A stretch of DNA of 32,524 nucleotides from NCBI GenBank assembly GCA_902497145.1, contig CABVDR010000027.1, forward strand, positions 1-32,524, in the 5' to 3' direction. Source of the stretch: an uncultured Oscillospiraceae bacterium. GTDB taxonomy: Bacteria; Bacillota; Clostridia; Oscillospirales; Oscillospiraceae. The stretch's first letter is position 1. Each line of letters opens with the position of its first letter. Positions 13,871 to 21,850 of this stretch are shown piece by piece. The translations under genes and the position numbers were made by a program. The notes below the pieces were generated by a model. The model did no database searches. It worked only from the letters and a program-made list of their open reading frames with translations, and was not told the DNA's origin.

Positions 13871-15265
13871 TTAGAACTCCGCGTTGCCCCACGTTCTGGG
13901 ATGCAGCTCCACGTCGCGAATGTTGTTCACGCCGGTGAGGTACATGACCATCCGCTCGAAGCCCAGGCCGTAGCCGGCGTGGCGGCAGGAGCCGTAGCGC
14001 CGCAGATCGCAGTACCACCAGTAGTCCTTGGGGTCCATGCCCAGCTCCTGGATGCGGCTCTCCAGCAGCTCCAGGCGCTCCTCACGCTGGGAACCGCCGA
14101 TGAGCTCGCCGATGCCAGGTACCAGACAGTCGGCGGCGGCCACCGTCTTGCCGTCGTCGTTTTGGCGCATATAGAAGGCCTTGATCTCCTTGGGGTAGTC
14201 GGTGACGAACACGGGGCGCTTGTACACCTGCTCGGTGAGGTAGCGCTCGTGCTCAGTCTGCAGGTCGCAGCCCCAGTAGACCTTGAAATCAAACTTGTCG
14301 TTGTTCTCCTCCAGAATCTTTACCGCATCGGTGTAGCTCACCCGGGCAAAGTCAGAGGAGGCCACATGCTCCAGACGCTCCTTCAGGCCCTTGTCCACGA
14401 AGGAGTTGAAGAAGTTGATCTCATCGGGGCACTTGTCCAGCACATAGCGGATGACATACTTGATCATGGCCTCGGCGTTGTCCATGTAGTCGCCCAGGTC
14501 GGCGAAGGCCATCTCGGGCTCGATCATCCAGAACTCAGCGGCGTGGCGCTGAGTGTTGGACTTCTCGGCACGGAAGGTGGGGCCGAAGGTGTACACGTTG
14601 CCGAAGGCCATGGCGAAGTTCTCGCAGTTGAGCTGGCCGGACACGGTGAGGTTGGCCCGCTTGCCGAAAAAGTCCTTGGAATAGTCCACAGTGCCGTCCT
14701 CGTTCTTGGGCACGTTCTCCAGGTCCAGCGTGGTCACCTGGAACATCTCACCGGCGCCCTCGCAGTCGCTGGCGGTGATAATGGGGGTGTGGACGTAGAC
14801 AAAGCCCTGGTCCTGGAAGAAGCAGTGGATGGCGTGGGCGGTAGCGGAGCGCACCCGGAAGGCCGCGGAAAACAGGTTGGTCCGGGGGCGCAGGTGCTGG
14901 ATGGTGCGCAGGAACTCCACGCTGTGGCGCTTCTTTTGCAGGGGATAGTCGGGGGCGGAGGGGCCCTCCACGGCGATGGTGTCGGCCTTTACCTCCAGGG
15001 GCTGCTTGGCGCCGGGGGTGAGCACCACGGTACCGGTAACGATCAGGGCGGCGCCTACGTTCTGGCCGGCGATCTCCTTATAGTTGTCCAGCACATTGGC
15101 GTCCATGACGATCTGAAGATTCTTGAAGCAGGAGCCGTCGTTGAGCTCGATAAAGCCGAAGGTCTTCATATCCCGGATGGTGCGGGCCCAGCCGCAGACG
15201 GTGACCGTCTGGCCGCCCAGCGCCTCCTGATCCGCAAAGATGGCGGCAATGGTGGTGCGTTCCAT
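13871..15265 (-). CDS. asnS: asparaginyl-tRNA synthetase
   Basis: A 464-residue class IIb synthetase, the usual AsnRS length, which charges tRNA-Asn with asparagine. An N-terminal OB-fold anticodon-binding domain (about 1-110: VTVCGWARTIRDMKTFGFIE) precedes the catalytic domain. Motif 2 is FRAEKSNTQRHAAEF (near 225-240) and motif 3 is GYGLGFERMVMYLTG near the C-terminus. The start at 15265 has GGAGAG 7 nt upstream; an ATG five codons earlier has a site too close. No T-box is seen before it; the leader is only about 60 nt. It has its own promoter. Confidence 0.96.
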   Translation of the reverse strand: MERTTIAAIFADQEALGGQTVTVCGWARTIRDMKTFGFIELNDGSCFKNLQIVMDANVLDNYKEIAGQNVGAALIVTGTVVLTPGAKQPLEVKADTIAVEGPSAPDYPLQKKRHSVEFLRTIQHLRPRTNLFSAAFRVRSATAHAIHCFFQDQGFVYVHTPIITASDCEGAGEMFQVTTLDLENVPKNEDGTVDYSKDFFGKRANLTVSGQLNCENFAMAFGNVYTFGPTFRAEKSNTQRHAAEFWMIEPEMAFADLGDYMDNAEAMIKYVIRYVLDKCPDEINFFNSFVDKGLKERLEHVASSDFARVSYTDAVKILEENNDKFDFKVYWGCDLQTEHERYLTEQVYKRPVFVTDYPKEIKAFYMRQNDDGKTVAAADCLVPGIGELIGGSQREERLELLESRIQELGMDPKDYWWYCDLRRYGSCRHAGYGLGFERMVMYLTGVNNIRDVELHPRTWGNAEF

Positions 15266-15327
15266 AGTTGTTCTCTCCATTTCTCCATCGTCCGCCCCAA
15301 AGGGGCGAAACGGTATTATAATGTGCA

Positions 15328-15356
15328 ATTATACCGCGTTTCCCCTGGTTTTACAA
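15328..15356 (-). promoter_or_regulatory. promoter of asnS
   Basis: On the minus strand TTGTAA (15351-15356), a 17-nt spacer and a consensus TATAAT (15328-15333). Confidence 0.8.
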
Positions 15357-15399
15357 CCCCCAAGCCCGCCCTTCAAGGGGAGGAAACACCGATTGCGTA

Positions 15400-15428
15400 T
15401 TGCTTTTTCGCACAAGAGAGAGTATAAT
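15400..15428 (+). promoter_or_regulatory. promoter of the PRTase-like gene
   Basis: TTGCTT (15400-15405), a 17-nt spacer and a consensus TATAAT (15423-15428), 45 nt before the start codon. It is divergent from the asnS promoter, with their -35 boxes 43 nt apart. Confidence 0.75.
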
Positions 15429-15472
15429 ATACACACAGCTTTTGGCGACTTTGATGAATTGGAGGCGACACA

Positions 15473-16099
15473 ATGAATATCCGGTCTAAACTGAACCCCA
15501 AGCTGGAGGTATCCGTCATTCAAGGCCACTTTGCCACCCGTCACTCCCACAATACCCACTATATTGACATCACTCGCATGAAGCATGAGCATACCATGGC
15601 CCGGGAAGCCGCCATGACCCTGGCCCAGCGCTACACCTACGAGAAGGGTGTGGACACCATTGTCTGTCTGGACGGCAGCGAGGTGCTGGGCGCTTTCCTG
15701 GCCCGCCACCTGACCAAAAACGACCGCTTTGCCGTTAACAGCGCCAAGAATATCAACGTCATTACCCCGGAGTATGACTCCAACGGTCAGCTGATCTTCC
15801 GGGACAACATCGCCCCCATGGTGACCGGTAAGGATGTGCTGATCCTCATCTCCACCGTCAACTCCGGAAAGAGCATCCGCCGGGCGGTGGAGTGCGTGCA
15901 GTATTACGGCGGCAAGGTGCAGGGCATCGCCTCGGTGTTCAGTACCATGGCTGAGGTTGATGACATCCCCATTTACAGCCTCTTTACCCCCGAGGACATC
16001 CCCGGCTACGCCACCTATTCTCCCAAGGACTGTGCCATGTGCGCCCAGGGCCGTAAGATCGACGCTCTGTCCAACAGCTACGGTCTCTCCCGTCTCTGA
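15473..16099 (+). CDS. orotate phosphoribosyltransferase-like protein
   Basis: A 208-residue protein of the type I phosphoribosyltransferase fold, similar in length and layout to OPRT (pyrE) relatives. The region DTIVCLDGSEVLGAFLARHL (near 60-80) fits the conserved core helix. The PRPP loop aligns with VLILISTVNSGKSIRRAVE (near 122-140). Classical enzymes have two acidic residues followed by TG in this place (DDVxTTG), whereas here it is ISTVNSG, with both acids replaced. The C-terminus has a CAMC pair (near 189-192). It may be a divergent enzyme or a nucleotide-sensing relative. It is monocistronic, with its own promoter and terminator. Confidence 0.72.
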   Translation: MNIRSKLNPKLEVSVIQGHFATRHSHNTHYIDITRMKHEHTMAREAAMTLAQRYTYEKGVDTIVCLDGSEVLGAFLARHLTKNDRFAVNSAKNINVITPEYDSNGQLIFRDNIAPMVTGKDVLILISTVNSGKSIRRAVECVQYYGGKVQGIASVFSTMAEVDDIPIYSLFTPEDIPGYATYSPKDCAMCAQGRKIDALSNSYGLSRL

Positions 16100-16108
16100 T
16101 TCCTCCCC

Positions 16109-16137
16109 AAAAGGGCCGCTTAGCGCGGCCCTTTTTT
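16109..16137 (+). terminator. terminator of the PRTase-like gene
   Basis: AAAAGGGCCGC (16109-16119) pairs with GCGGCCCTTTT (16125-16135), ending in a T-run. It sits 10 nt after the stop codon. Confidence 0.9.
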
Positions 16138-16140
16138 GTC

Positions 16141-16169
16141 TTGCCCTTTGGGAGGAAATATTGTATGAT
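16141..16169 (+). promoter_or_regulatory. promoter of the DUF4234/DUF2752 unit
   Basis: TTGCCC (16141-16146), a 17-nt spacer and TATGAT (16164-16169), starting directly after the upstream terminator. Confidence 0.6.
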
Positions 16170-16212
16170 GGAGCCACCAACCTGAAATGAATCTGAAAAG
16201 GAGGGGGCTCCT

Positions 16213-16566
16213 ATGGTCCGACCCCGCAGTATTCCGCTTTGTATTATTTTGTCTATCATTACTTGTGGTATTTATGGACTCTATTGGTTCGTCTGTCTTA
16301 CCGATGAGGTGAACGAGGTGACCCAGGAAAATGACACCTCCGGTGTCATGGCGGTGCTGCTCTCCATCATTACCTGCGGCATCTACGGCATCTACTGGGG
16401 CTACAAGATGGGCGACAAGCTGGACCGGGCCCGGATGCGCAACAATGTGCCCACCGGCTCTTTCCCCATCCTCTTCCTGGTGCTGAACATCTTTGGCCTT
16501 GCCATCGTCACCTGCGCCATCATTCAAAGTGAACTGAACCACTACACCCCGGTCAATCCTCTGTGA
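16213..16566 (+). CDS. DUF4234 family membrane protein
   Basis: A 117-residue protein with three hydrophobic segments. The first two share the same core, LSIITCGIYGLYW and LSIITCGIYGIYW (near 13-25 and 50-62), an internal duplication that is the hallmark of DUF4234 domains. A hydrophilic loop with EVNEVTQENDTSG joins them. The third segment (about 88-105) precedes a short tail. The function of the family is unknown. The start at 16213 follows AAAAGGAGGGGG. It overlaps the next gene by 4 nt (GTGA). Confidence 0.85.
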   Translation: MVRPRSIPLCIILSIITCGIYGLYWFVCLTDEVNEVTQENDTSGVMAVLLSIITCGIYGIYWGYKMGDKLDRARMRNNVPTGSFPILFLVLNIFGLAIVTCAIIQSELNHYTPVNPL

Positions 16567-16937
16567 GACAGCGGCTGAACGCCCTGCTTTTGCGGTGTGC
16601 GGTACTGGTGGGAGCGGGGGCGGCTTACGCAGGGCTCATTGCGGTCCTTGGCCGTGGACTGTACTGCCCCTTCTGGCGGCTCACCGGCCTGCTGTGCCCG
16701 GGGTGCGGGGTGACCCGGATGTGCCTGGCCCTGCTGCGCCTGGATCTGGCGGGGGCCTGGCGGGCCAACGCGGCCCTGCTGCTGGCTCTGCCGATGCTGA
16801 TTCTGCTGGCGGTGCGCCTGATGTGGGTCTATGTGCGCACCGGGCGGAGGATGCCCAGCCGGGGAGAGGAGCGGCTCATCTGGGGCCTGGTGGTCTACTT
16901 TCTGGCCTGGGGTGTGCTGCGCAATCTGATGGCCTGA
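16563..16937 (+). CDS. DUF2752 family membrane protein
   Basis: A 124-residue protein with three hydrophobic segments. The signature LLCPGCGVTRMCLALLRLD (near 42-60) defines DUF2752, with the CPxCGxTR motif between the first two helices. The start is a GTG that overlaps the DUF4234 stop as GTGA, so translation is coupled. The family is of unknown function but is often found next to DUF4234 or CD225-like small membrane proteins. The cysteines could bind metal or form a redox pair (inference). Confidence 0.87.
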   Translation: MRQRLNALLLRCAVLVGAGAAYAGLIAVLGRGLYCPFWRLTGLLCPGCGVTRMCLALLRLDLAGAWRANAALLLALPMLILLAVRLMWVYVRTGRRMPSRGEERLIWGLVVYFLAWGVLRNLMA

Positions 16938-16949
16938 CCATACGAAAAG

Positions 16950-16980
16950 AAACCGGAGAGGACTACGTCCTCTCCGGTTT
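16950..16980. terminator. terminator of the DUF2752 gene, probably bidirectional
   Basis: A perfect 14-bp stem, AAACCGGAGAGGAC (16950-16963) with GTCCTCTCCGGTTT (16967-16980). The T-run is short on the plus side; on the minus side TTTCTTTT follows the stem. Confidence 0.82.
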
Positions 16981-17027
16981 GTTATGTACAGATGAAAAAA
17001 TCCAAATGGTATTTAGAGTTTAGGGGA

Positions 17028-17543
17028 TCAGGCGGCGGACGCAGCTGATTGGGCTGCGGCCTCCAAAACAAAATCCACTAATTCCGGGCAAGTTACAATC
17101 AGTTTATTATATTGTCCAACTGAATAATCATCATATTCCTCTGAGGGCTGAGTACAATAAAGAATGTCCTCCGCTTCTGATTGACGCTGGAACAAAAACT
17201 TCCCTTCTTTGGTAGCAACGCACACCGTAAAGACAGGGCTTGTTCGAAAGATCGTATCCTCAATGCTCAGGTTGTCTGTGTCCATCTGGTTCAGTATGCC
17301 GACAAGCCGGGCTTCCTCATCCTGGGACAGGATATAGTTTTCGGGAAAAGGAAACATCTCCTGCTGCCATGGATCGGAGAAGGTGGCAAACTCAAGATCA
17401 GAAACGGACAGGGTCTGGCACCAGTTTAAAAAACGGCTGTGTTCTATCTTATAGCCGATCATCAAACGAACAACCACCTGATAGCCCACCACCAGAACAA
17501 GAACCAAAACAAGTGCGGCGCAGAGCAGACGTTTGACTTTCAT
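17028..17543 (-). CDS. membrane-anchored protein of unknown function
   Basis: A 171-residue protein with a basic start and one long hydrophobic segment (about residues 4-27, MKVKRLLCAALVLVLVLVVG), a signal anchor or uncleaved signal peptide. The rest is soluble, acidic and probably outside the cell (SVSDLEFATFSDPWQQE and LSQDEEARLVGILNQM), with two central beta-type strands (FTVCVATKEGKFLFQRQ) and a low-complexity tail (AAAQSAASAA). No family is recognised. The start at 17543 follows AAAGGAGG. It is monocistronic with a strong promoter, and its codons are less GC-biased than most neighbours. Confidence 0.72.
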   Translation of the reverse strand: MKVKRLLCAALVLVLVLVVGYQVVVRLMIGYKIEHSRFLNWCQTLSVSDLEFATFSDPWQQEMFPFPENYILSQDEEARLVGILNQMDTDNLSIEDTIFRTSPVFTVCVATKEGKFLFQRQSEAEDILYCTQPSEEYDDYSVGQYNKLIVTCPELVDFVLEAAAQSAASAA

Positions 17544-17604
17544 GGTGACCTCCTTTCCAGAAGAGCGGTCAGGAATGAAAAGATGGCCTGTTAAAATCAC
17601 ACTA

Positions 17605-17633
17605 ATTATACCATATATTGACTATATTAACAA
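17605..17633 (-). promoter_or_regulatory. promoter of the anchored protein gene
   Basis: On the minus strand TTGTTA (17628-17633), a 17-nt spacer and a consensus TATAAT (17605-17610), about 60 nt before the start codon. Confidence 0.75.
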
Positions 17634-17638
17634 GAAAC

Positions 17639-17662
17639 ATTCCCCGGCTCGCGCCGGGGAAT
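17639..17662 (-). terminator. terminator of the family II pyrophosphatase gene
   Basis: ATTCCCCGGC (17639-17648) pairs with GCCGGGGAAT (17653-17662) around a 4-nt loop. On the minus strand it is followed by TGTTTCTTG, a weak T-run. It lies 35 nt after the stop codon. Confidence 0.75.
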
Positions 17663-17697
17663 ATTTTGATCCAATCGGTGAAATCAGGGAAATCGCG

Positions 17698-19380
17698 TCA
17701 CCGGGCAGCGGCCTCCTGGGCCTGCTTGACCGCACTGATGAGGGCGGGGACCATCTGCTTTTTCCGGCTGACCACCTGGGGCAGCACGGCCATGCCGTCC
17801 CTGACCTCCACATCAAAAGCATACTCCACCAGCCGCTCAGCGCCCTTGCCCGCCATAAGCAGGTCGGTGCTGGCAGAGCGCACATCAGTGAACATGTAGA
17901 AAATGAAGTCCAGCCCTTGCTTCTCCAGAGCAATGGGCAGATAGGGGGCCAGCAGGGCCTCGCTGGCCAGACGGTTCTTGTCGCTCATATAGCTGCCCTG
18001 GCCTACGCCGAAGCGCACATCGCCGCTGGTGAAGATCTTGTAGTCGGTGCGGAAGATCTCCTCGGCGGTCTTGCCGCTGACATCGCCCCCGGCCTCAAAC
18101 ATAGAGTCGGCGTACTTCTCCAAATCCACTCCCGCAATCTCCGCCAGAGCCCGGGCCGCCCGCTCGTCGGTGGGGGTGCAGGTGGGGCTGCGGAACATGA
18201 GGGTGTCGGAGAGGATGGCCGAGAGCATGAGCCCGGCGGTGGTGCGGTCGATCTCCGCTCCATTTTCCAGATACATCTGATAGACAATGGTGCAGGTACA
18301 GCCCACGGGGACGTTGCGGAAGTACACCGGCCCCTCGGTCTCCATAGAGCCGATGCGGTGGTGGTCAATGATCTCCAGCACCTCGGCCTGGTCAATGCCG
18401 TCCACCGCCTGGCTCTTCTCGTTGTGGTCCACCAGAATGAGCTGCTTTTTTCGAAGGTTCATCATGTTCCGGCGGGAGACTACACCCACATACTTCCCGT
18501 CATCATCCAGAATGGGAAAGTAGCGGAAGCGCACCGAGGCCATGCGCTTGGTGGCAGCCTCCACGGAGGTGTTCAGATTGAAGTAGAGCAGGTTTTTCTG
18601 CACCATGTAGTGGCGGATGGGGGCGGCCTGACGGATCATCAGACCGGCGATGTAGGTGCCGCTGGAGGTGCTGAGAATGATACAGCCCTTCTCCTCGGCC
18701 AGCATACAGATGGTGCGGGAGATCTTGCTGTCCATACACACCACCAGGCAGCCCGCGTCCATCTCCAGGGCGGTGAGCTGGCTTTCGATCCGGTTGCCCA
18801 CAATGACAATGTCGCCCTTGGAAATGGCCCGCTCCATCTGCTCGGGGCTGCCCGAGCCGATGATGATGCGGCCCTCTACCTGCTTGCCCTCCACATCGCC
18901 CACCACCACGGTGGCGCCCAGGGCGTCGATCACGTTTTTATAGCTGGTCTTGGACTCGGCTAAGATGTAGGTGTCCAGCACGTCCATGTTGGCGGTGGCC
19001 ACGTCCTTAACGGTAATGACGCCCTTGAGATTCTGTTCCTCGTCCACAATACACAGGGTGTCGATCTCCTGGTCCCGCATGGTGACCCACGCATTGCGCA
19101 GGCTCATCTCGCCGTCCACCCCGGCCATGCGGCGGATGTCCACATCCCGGATCTGGGAGCGCACGTCGGTGTAGAGCTGGGGGGCGGGGACGCCGAAGTA
19201 GTCCAGGACAAACTCGGTCTCCCGGTTCAGAAGTCCGGCCCGGCAGGGCTTGCAGGGGTGGTCGGGGTCGATCATATTTTTCAGCCGGCTGTACGCAATG
19301 GCGGAGCAGATGGAATCGGTGTCCGGGTTACAGTGGCCGATCACTTTGATCTGATGGGTATTCAGTTCCTGATTGGTCAT
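17698..19380 (-). CDS. ppaC: manganese-dependent inorganic pyrophosphatase with CBS and DRTGG domains
   Basis: A 560-residue family II (DHH) pyrophosphatase, which hydrolyses PPi to two phosphates. The catalytic N-terminus has GHCNPDTDS (15-23). A regulatory insert of about 230 residues follows: CBS 1 (around 75-130), a DRTGG domain (around 135-240) and CBS 2 (around 245-305, RYFPILDDDGKYVGVV). The DHH domain then resumes with VDHNEKSQA and IIDHHRIGS near 335, and the DHHA2 domain with ILSDTLMFRSPT near 385. In this subfamily adenine nucleotides bind the CBS pair and tune activity. The domain order and length match known clostridial enzymes. It is monocistronic, with its own promoter and terminator. 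Confidence 0.94.
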   Translation of the reverse strand: MTNQELNTHQIKVIGHCNPDTDSICSAIAYSRLKNMIDPDHPCKPCRAGLLNRETEFVLDYFGVPAPQLYTDVRSQIRDVDIRRMAGVDGEMSLRNAWVTMRDQEIDTLCIVDEEQNLKGVITVKDVATANMDVLDTYILAESKTSYKNVIDALGATVVVGDVEGKQVEGRIIIGSGSPEQMERAISKGDIVIVGNRIESQLTALEMDAGCLVVCMDSKISRTICMLAEEKGCIILSTSSGTYIAGLMIRQAAPIRHYMVQKNLLYFNLNTSVEAATKRMASVRFRYFPILDDDGKYVGVVSRRNMMNLRKKQLILVDHNEKSQAVDGIDQAEVLEIIDHHRIGSMETEGPVYFRNVPVGCTCTIVYQMYLENGAEIDRTTAGLMLSAILSDTLMFRSPTCTPTDERAARALAEIAGVDLEKYADSMFEAGGDVSGKTAEEIFRTDYKIFTSGDVRFGVGQGSYMSDKNRLASEALLAPYLPIALEKQGLDFIFYMFTDVRSASTDLLMAGKGAERLVEYAFDVEVRDGMAVLPQVVSRKKQMVPALISAVKQAQEAAAR

Positions 19381-19464
19381 AGATTCGCCTCATTCCTTCT
19401 CATGGGGCGGCGGAAGCCGCCAATCTCGGGTGTTTCGGGGGATTGCTTCGCTCTTTTCCCTGCC

Positions 19465-19494
19465 ATTATAGCATAAGGCGAAACCTTTTGTCAG
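19465..19494 (-). promoter_or_regulatory. promoter of ppaC
   Basis: On the minus strand CTGACA (19489-19494), an 18-nt spacer and a consensus TATAAT (19465-19470), about 85 nt before the start codon. Confidence 0.65.
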
Positions 19495-19544
19495 GAATGG
19501 GGGCAGAATTTCTGAAAAAAGTTCCTCCTGATCCAAATTCCTGT

Positions 19545-19578
19545 AAAAAAACCGGACTGTCTCACACAGACAGTCCGG
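19545..19578 (-). terminator. terminator of the unknown-protein / ion permease operon
   Basis: CCGGACTGTCT (19552-19562) pairs with AGACAGTCCGG (19568-19578). On the minus strand a seven-T run follows (19545-19551). Confidence 0.93.
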
Positions 19579-19615
19579 CAACAATCATGGATTGATCCAC
19601 AGATGGGGAGAGCGC

Positions 19616-20101
19616 TCACTTACTCTTTTTCTGACAGGGAGGGAGCTCTACGGGGGAGAGCTGGTTTTTCAGCTGCTCCAGGTGCAGCATCATGCGGTTG
19701 AGGGTGCCCTGCATCTCGTCCAGGGTGGCCTTGTCCACATTGTAGTTGAGGAACAGATTCTCCAGCTCCTGAGACAGCTGCACGCCCTTGCGGGAGACGT
19801 CTACAAATTCCTCAAAGTTGGTGCTGTGCTCGGCGGTGCGGAAGCGGCGCAGGTCCTCCTTGATGAACTTGGTGATCTCCTTGGTGTCGGCGTACTTGCC
19901 CTGTACCATGGCGTAGGGGCGCATGCGCTGGAGGAAATACTTGTCGTGCTTGGTGATGTTGAAGACATAGGAGATCTTCATCCCATTGTCCAGCGTAAAG
20001 TCCACAATGTACATATGGCTGCGCAGCTTGGTGATCTGAGTGGCGCCCATCTGGCCCAGCTTCAGGTCTACGATGTCACCAATCACGGTATTTTTGTTCA
20101 T
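19616..20101 (-). CDS. soluble protein of unknown function
   Basis: A 161-residue protein without membrane segments or signal peptide. The N-terminal half is beta-rich (IVDLKLGQMGATQITKLR and YIVDFTLDNGMKISYVFN). The C-terminal half is helical, with a probable coiled coil (ELENLFLNYNVDKATLDEMQ, near 110-150) and a basic tail (CQKKSK). No family is recognised. The start at 20101 has GAGGAAAGG upstream. It lies 19 nt after the ion permease gene and shares its promoter and terminator. The link to the permease may be functional or simply operonic. Confidence 0.7.
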   Translation of the reverse strand: MNKNTVIGDIVDLKLGQMGATQITKLRSHMYIVDFTLDNGMKISYVFNITKHDKYFLQRMRPYAMVQGKYADTKEITKFIKEDLRRFRTAEHSTNFEEFVDVSRKGVQLSQELENLFLNYNVDKATLDEMQGTLNRMMLHLEQLKNQLSPVELPPCQKKSK

Positions 20102-20120
20102 AACCTTTCCTCGCTTTCTG

Positions 20121-21389
20121 TTACGCGAACCGGATCAACAGATAGACGGTACAAATGACGATGGACAGCAGCATGAGGGGGAAGCCCTTGCGCAGGTAGC
20201 TCATAAAGGTGATGGGGTAGCCGTTTTTCGCGCTGACCCCGGCCAGAACCACGTTGGCGCTGGCGCCAATGAGACTGCCGTTGCCGCCCAGGCAGGCGCC
20301 CAGGGACAGAGCCCACCACAGAGGCAGAACATCCATGCCGCCCTGCTGCATGGTCTGGATCATAGGGATGAGGGTGGCTACAAAGGGGATGTTGTCCAGG
20401 AAGGCGGAAATGAGGGCGGAGGCCCACAGAATCAGCACAATGGCCAGCATCTCGTTGTCGCCCACCAGATTCAGCATGCCGTTGGCCAGCATGGCAATGA
20501 CTCCGGTGCTGTTGAGGCCGCCCACCACCACAAACAGGCCGATGAAGAACAAAATGGTGGACCACTCCACGCCCAGAATCACATCCTCAGCGTCCTGGCC
20601 GCCGATGAGCAGCATCACGCCCGCCGCCGTGAGGGCCACAGTGGCCGACTCGATGCCCAACTGATCGTGAAACACAAAGCCGATTACCACCAGCACAATC
20701 ATTATAACACTTTTCCGCAGCAGTGACACATCTTTTATGGCCAGTTTTTCATCCAGATCCATCACTTTCTCCATGTTCTCACTTTCCACATGGAGATTGC
20801 CCCGGTACATGAGGATGAAGATCCCCACCACCACCGCCAGGATAATTAGAACCACGGGACCGGTGTTGAGAATAAAGTCGGTAAAGCCCAGACCGGCTGC
20901 GCTGCCGATCATGATGTTGGGCGGGTCACCGATGAGGGTGGCGGTACCGCCGATGTTGGAGGCCATAATCTGGGAGAGCAGAAACGGCACCGGATTGACA
21001 TCCAGAATCTGGGTGATTGCAATGGTCATAGGACCAATCAGCAGGACCGTGGTCACGTTGTCCAAAAAGGCGGAGAGCACCGCGGTAATCACGGCGAACA
21101 CCGCCAGGATGGCCATGGGCTGCCCCCGGGTCAGCTTGGCCGACCGGATGGCGATGTACTCAAACAGGCCAGAACTCTTTACCACAGACACAAACAGCAT
21201 CATGCCGACCAGCACACCAATGGTGTTCAGGTCCACATAGTCCGCCGCCGTGTCGATGGTGAGCACGTGGGCCAGCAGCAGGACCACCGCCCCTGCCAGA
21301 GCAGCTACGCTGCGGTGCACTTTTTCTGAGATGATCGCGGCCATCACCAACAGAAATACGCCCACAGCAATCGTTTGTTGCAGGTTCAT
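20121..21389 (-). CDS. ArsB/NhaD-type ion permease
   Basis: A 422-residue membrane protein with about ten to eleven helices, of the ion transporter superfamily (ArsB, NhaD, SLC13-like). Two inverted-repeat halves each carry a signature: TLIGDPPNIMIGSAAG (near 160-175) and GNGSLIGASANVV (near 375-387). AFLDNVTTVLLIGP and AFLDNIPFVATLIP precede them as paired helices. The substrate is not decidable from sequence; arsenite, sodium/proton exchange or organic anions are all possible. No arsR or arsC gene is nearby, which makes arsenite less likely. The start at 21389 follows GGAAGTGA. The longer upstream frame contains the promoter. Confidence 0.9.
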   Translation of the reverse strand: MNLQQTIAVGVFLLVMAAIISEKVHRSVAALAGAVVLLLAHVLTIDTAADYVDLNTIGVLVGMMLFVSVVKSSGLFEYIAIRSAKLTRGQPMAILAVFAVITAVLSAFLDNVTTVLLIGPMTIAITQILDVNPVPFLLSQIMASNIGGTATLIGDPPNIMIGSAAGLGFTDFILNTGPVVLIILAVVVGIFILMYRGNLHVESENMEKVMDLDEKLAIKDVSLLRKSVIMIVLVVIGFVFHDQLGIESATVALTAAGVMLLIGGQDAEDVILGVEWSTILFFIGLFVVVGGLNSTGVIAMLANGMLNLVGDNEMLAIVLILWASALISAFLDNIPFVATLIPMIQTMQQGGMDVLPLWWALSLGACLGGNGSLIGASANVVLAGVSAKNGYPITFMSYLRKGFPLMLLSIVICTVYLLIRFA

Positions 21390-21417
21390 ACTCAATTCAC
21401 TTCCTTCACAGGCGGTC

Positions 21418-21447
21418 ATTTTAACGCTTTGTTTCCCCGGTTGTAAA
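21418..21447 (-). promoter_or_regulatory. promoter of the ion permease operon
   Basis: On the minus strand TTTACA (21442-21447), an 18-nt spacer and TAAAAT (21418-21423). Confidence 0.55.
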
Positions 21448-21617
21448 GGAGCATTCTGCAAGATTAACGACATATTAACATAAACTTTTTTGGCTCTTTT
21501 CACTTTGTACTCACACTACCGGAGTAAAAATGCATGAAATTCCCTTTATTTGCCATATTTATGACGGAAAAAATTCTTAACAGGCCCTTCCAAGTCTGGC
21601 ACATGGAGAACAAAAAA

Positions 21618-21850
21618 GTGGGAGCGACGGATGTGTCGTTCCCACAGAAATCTGACTTACGGGCGCGGAGGCGAAACGAAGTTTCGCAAAAAGTTCTTGT
21701 TCCTCCTTTTCTTTCAAGAAAAGAAGGAACAAAAAGGTGGGAGCGACGGATGTGTCGTTCCCACGGGAATCTGGCTTACGGGCGCAGAGGCGAAACGAAG
21801 TTTCGCAAAAAGTTCTTTTGCCTCCTTTTCTTTCAAGAAAAGGAGGAGCG
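21618..21850. repeat. tandem 119-nt hairpin-rich repeat, two copies
   Basis: Copy 1 runs 21618-21736 and copy 2 from 21737 to about 21850. They differ at few positions. Each copy holds three hairpins: GTGGGA-CGAC with GTCG-TCCCAC; GCGAAAC-GAA-GTTTCGC; and a long stem in which CTTTTCTT pairs with AAGAAAAG around TC. Copy 2's last hairpin overlaps the 3' end of spoIIE and supplies its stop codon. No open frame here looks like a gene. The rest of the interval from 21448 shows nothing recognisable. Confidence 0.88.

Noticed and set aside
15266..15330. T-box leader in front of asnS
   Set aside because: The leader is only about 60 nt, with no specifier stem, no AGGGTGGNACCGCG motif and no terminator before the start codon.
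13859..15427. Long plus-strand open frame opposite asnS
   Set aside because: Antisense shadow of a full-length AsnRS with clear class II motifs; composition is Val/Leu/His/Gly-rich without a fold.
17533..18963. Long plus-strand open frame opposite ppaC
   Set aside because: Antisense shadow of the DHH/CBS/DRTGG pyrophosphatase; no ribosome site and no recognisable domain.
20121..21389. Arsenite resistance operon
   Set aside because: The permease is of the ArsB/NhaD fold, but no arsR, arsC or arsA neighbour is present, and the fold also covers sodium/proton and anion carriers.
21618..21850. CRISPR array
   Set aside because: There are only two 119-nt units directly abutting, without unique spacers. 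They are a tandem repeat with internal hairpins, not a CRISPR.
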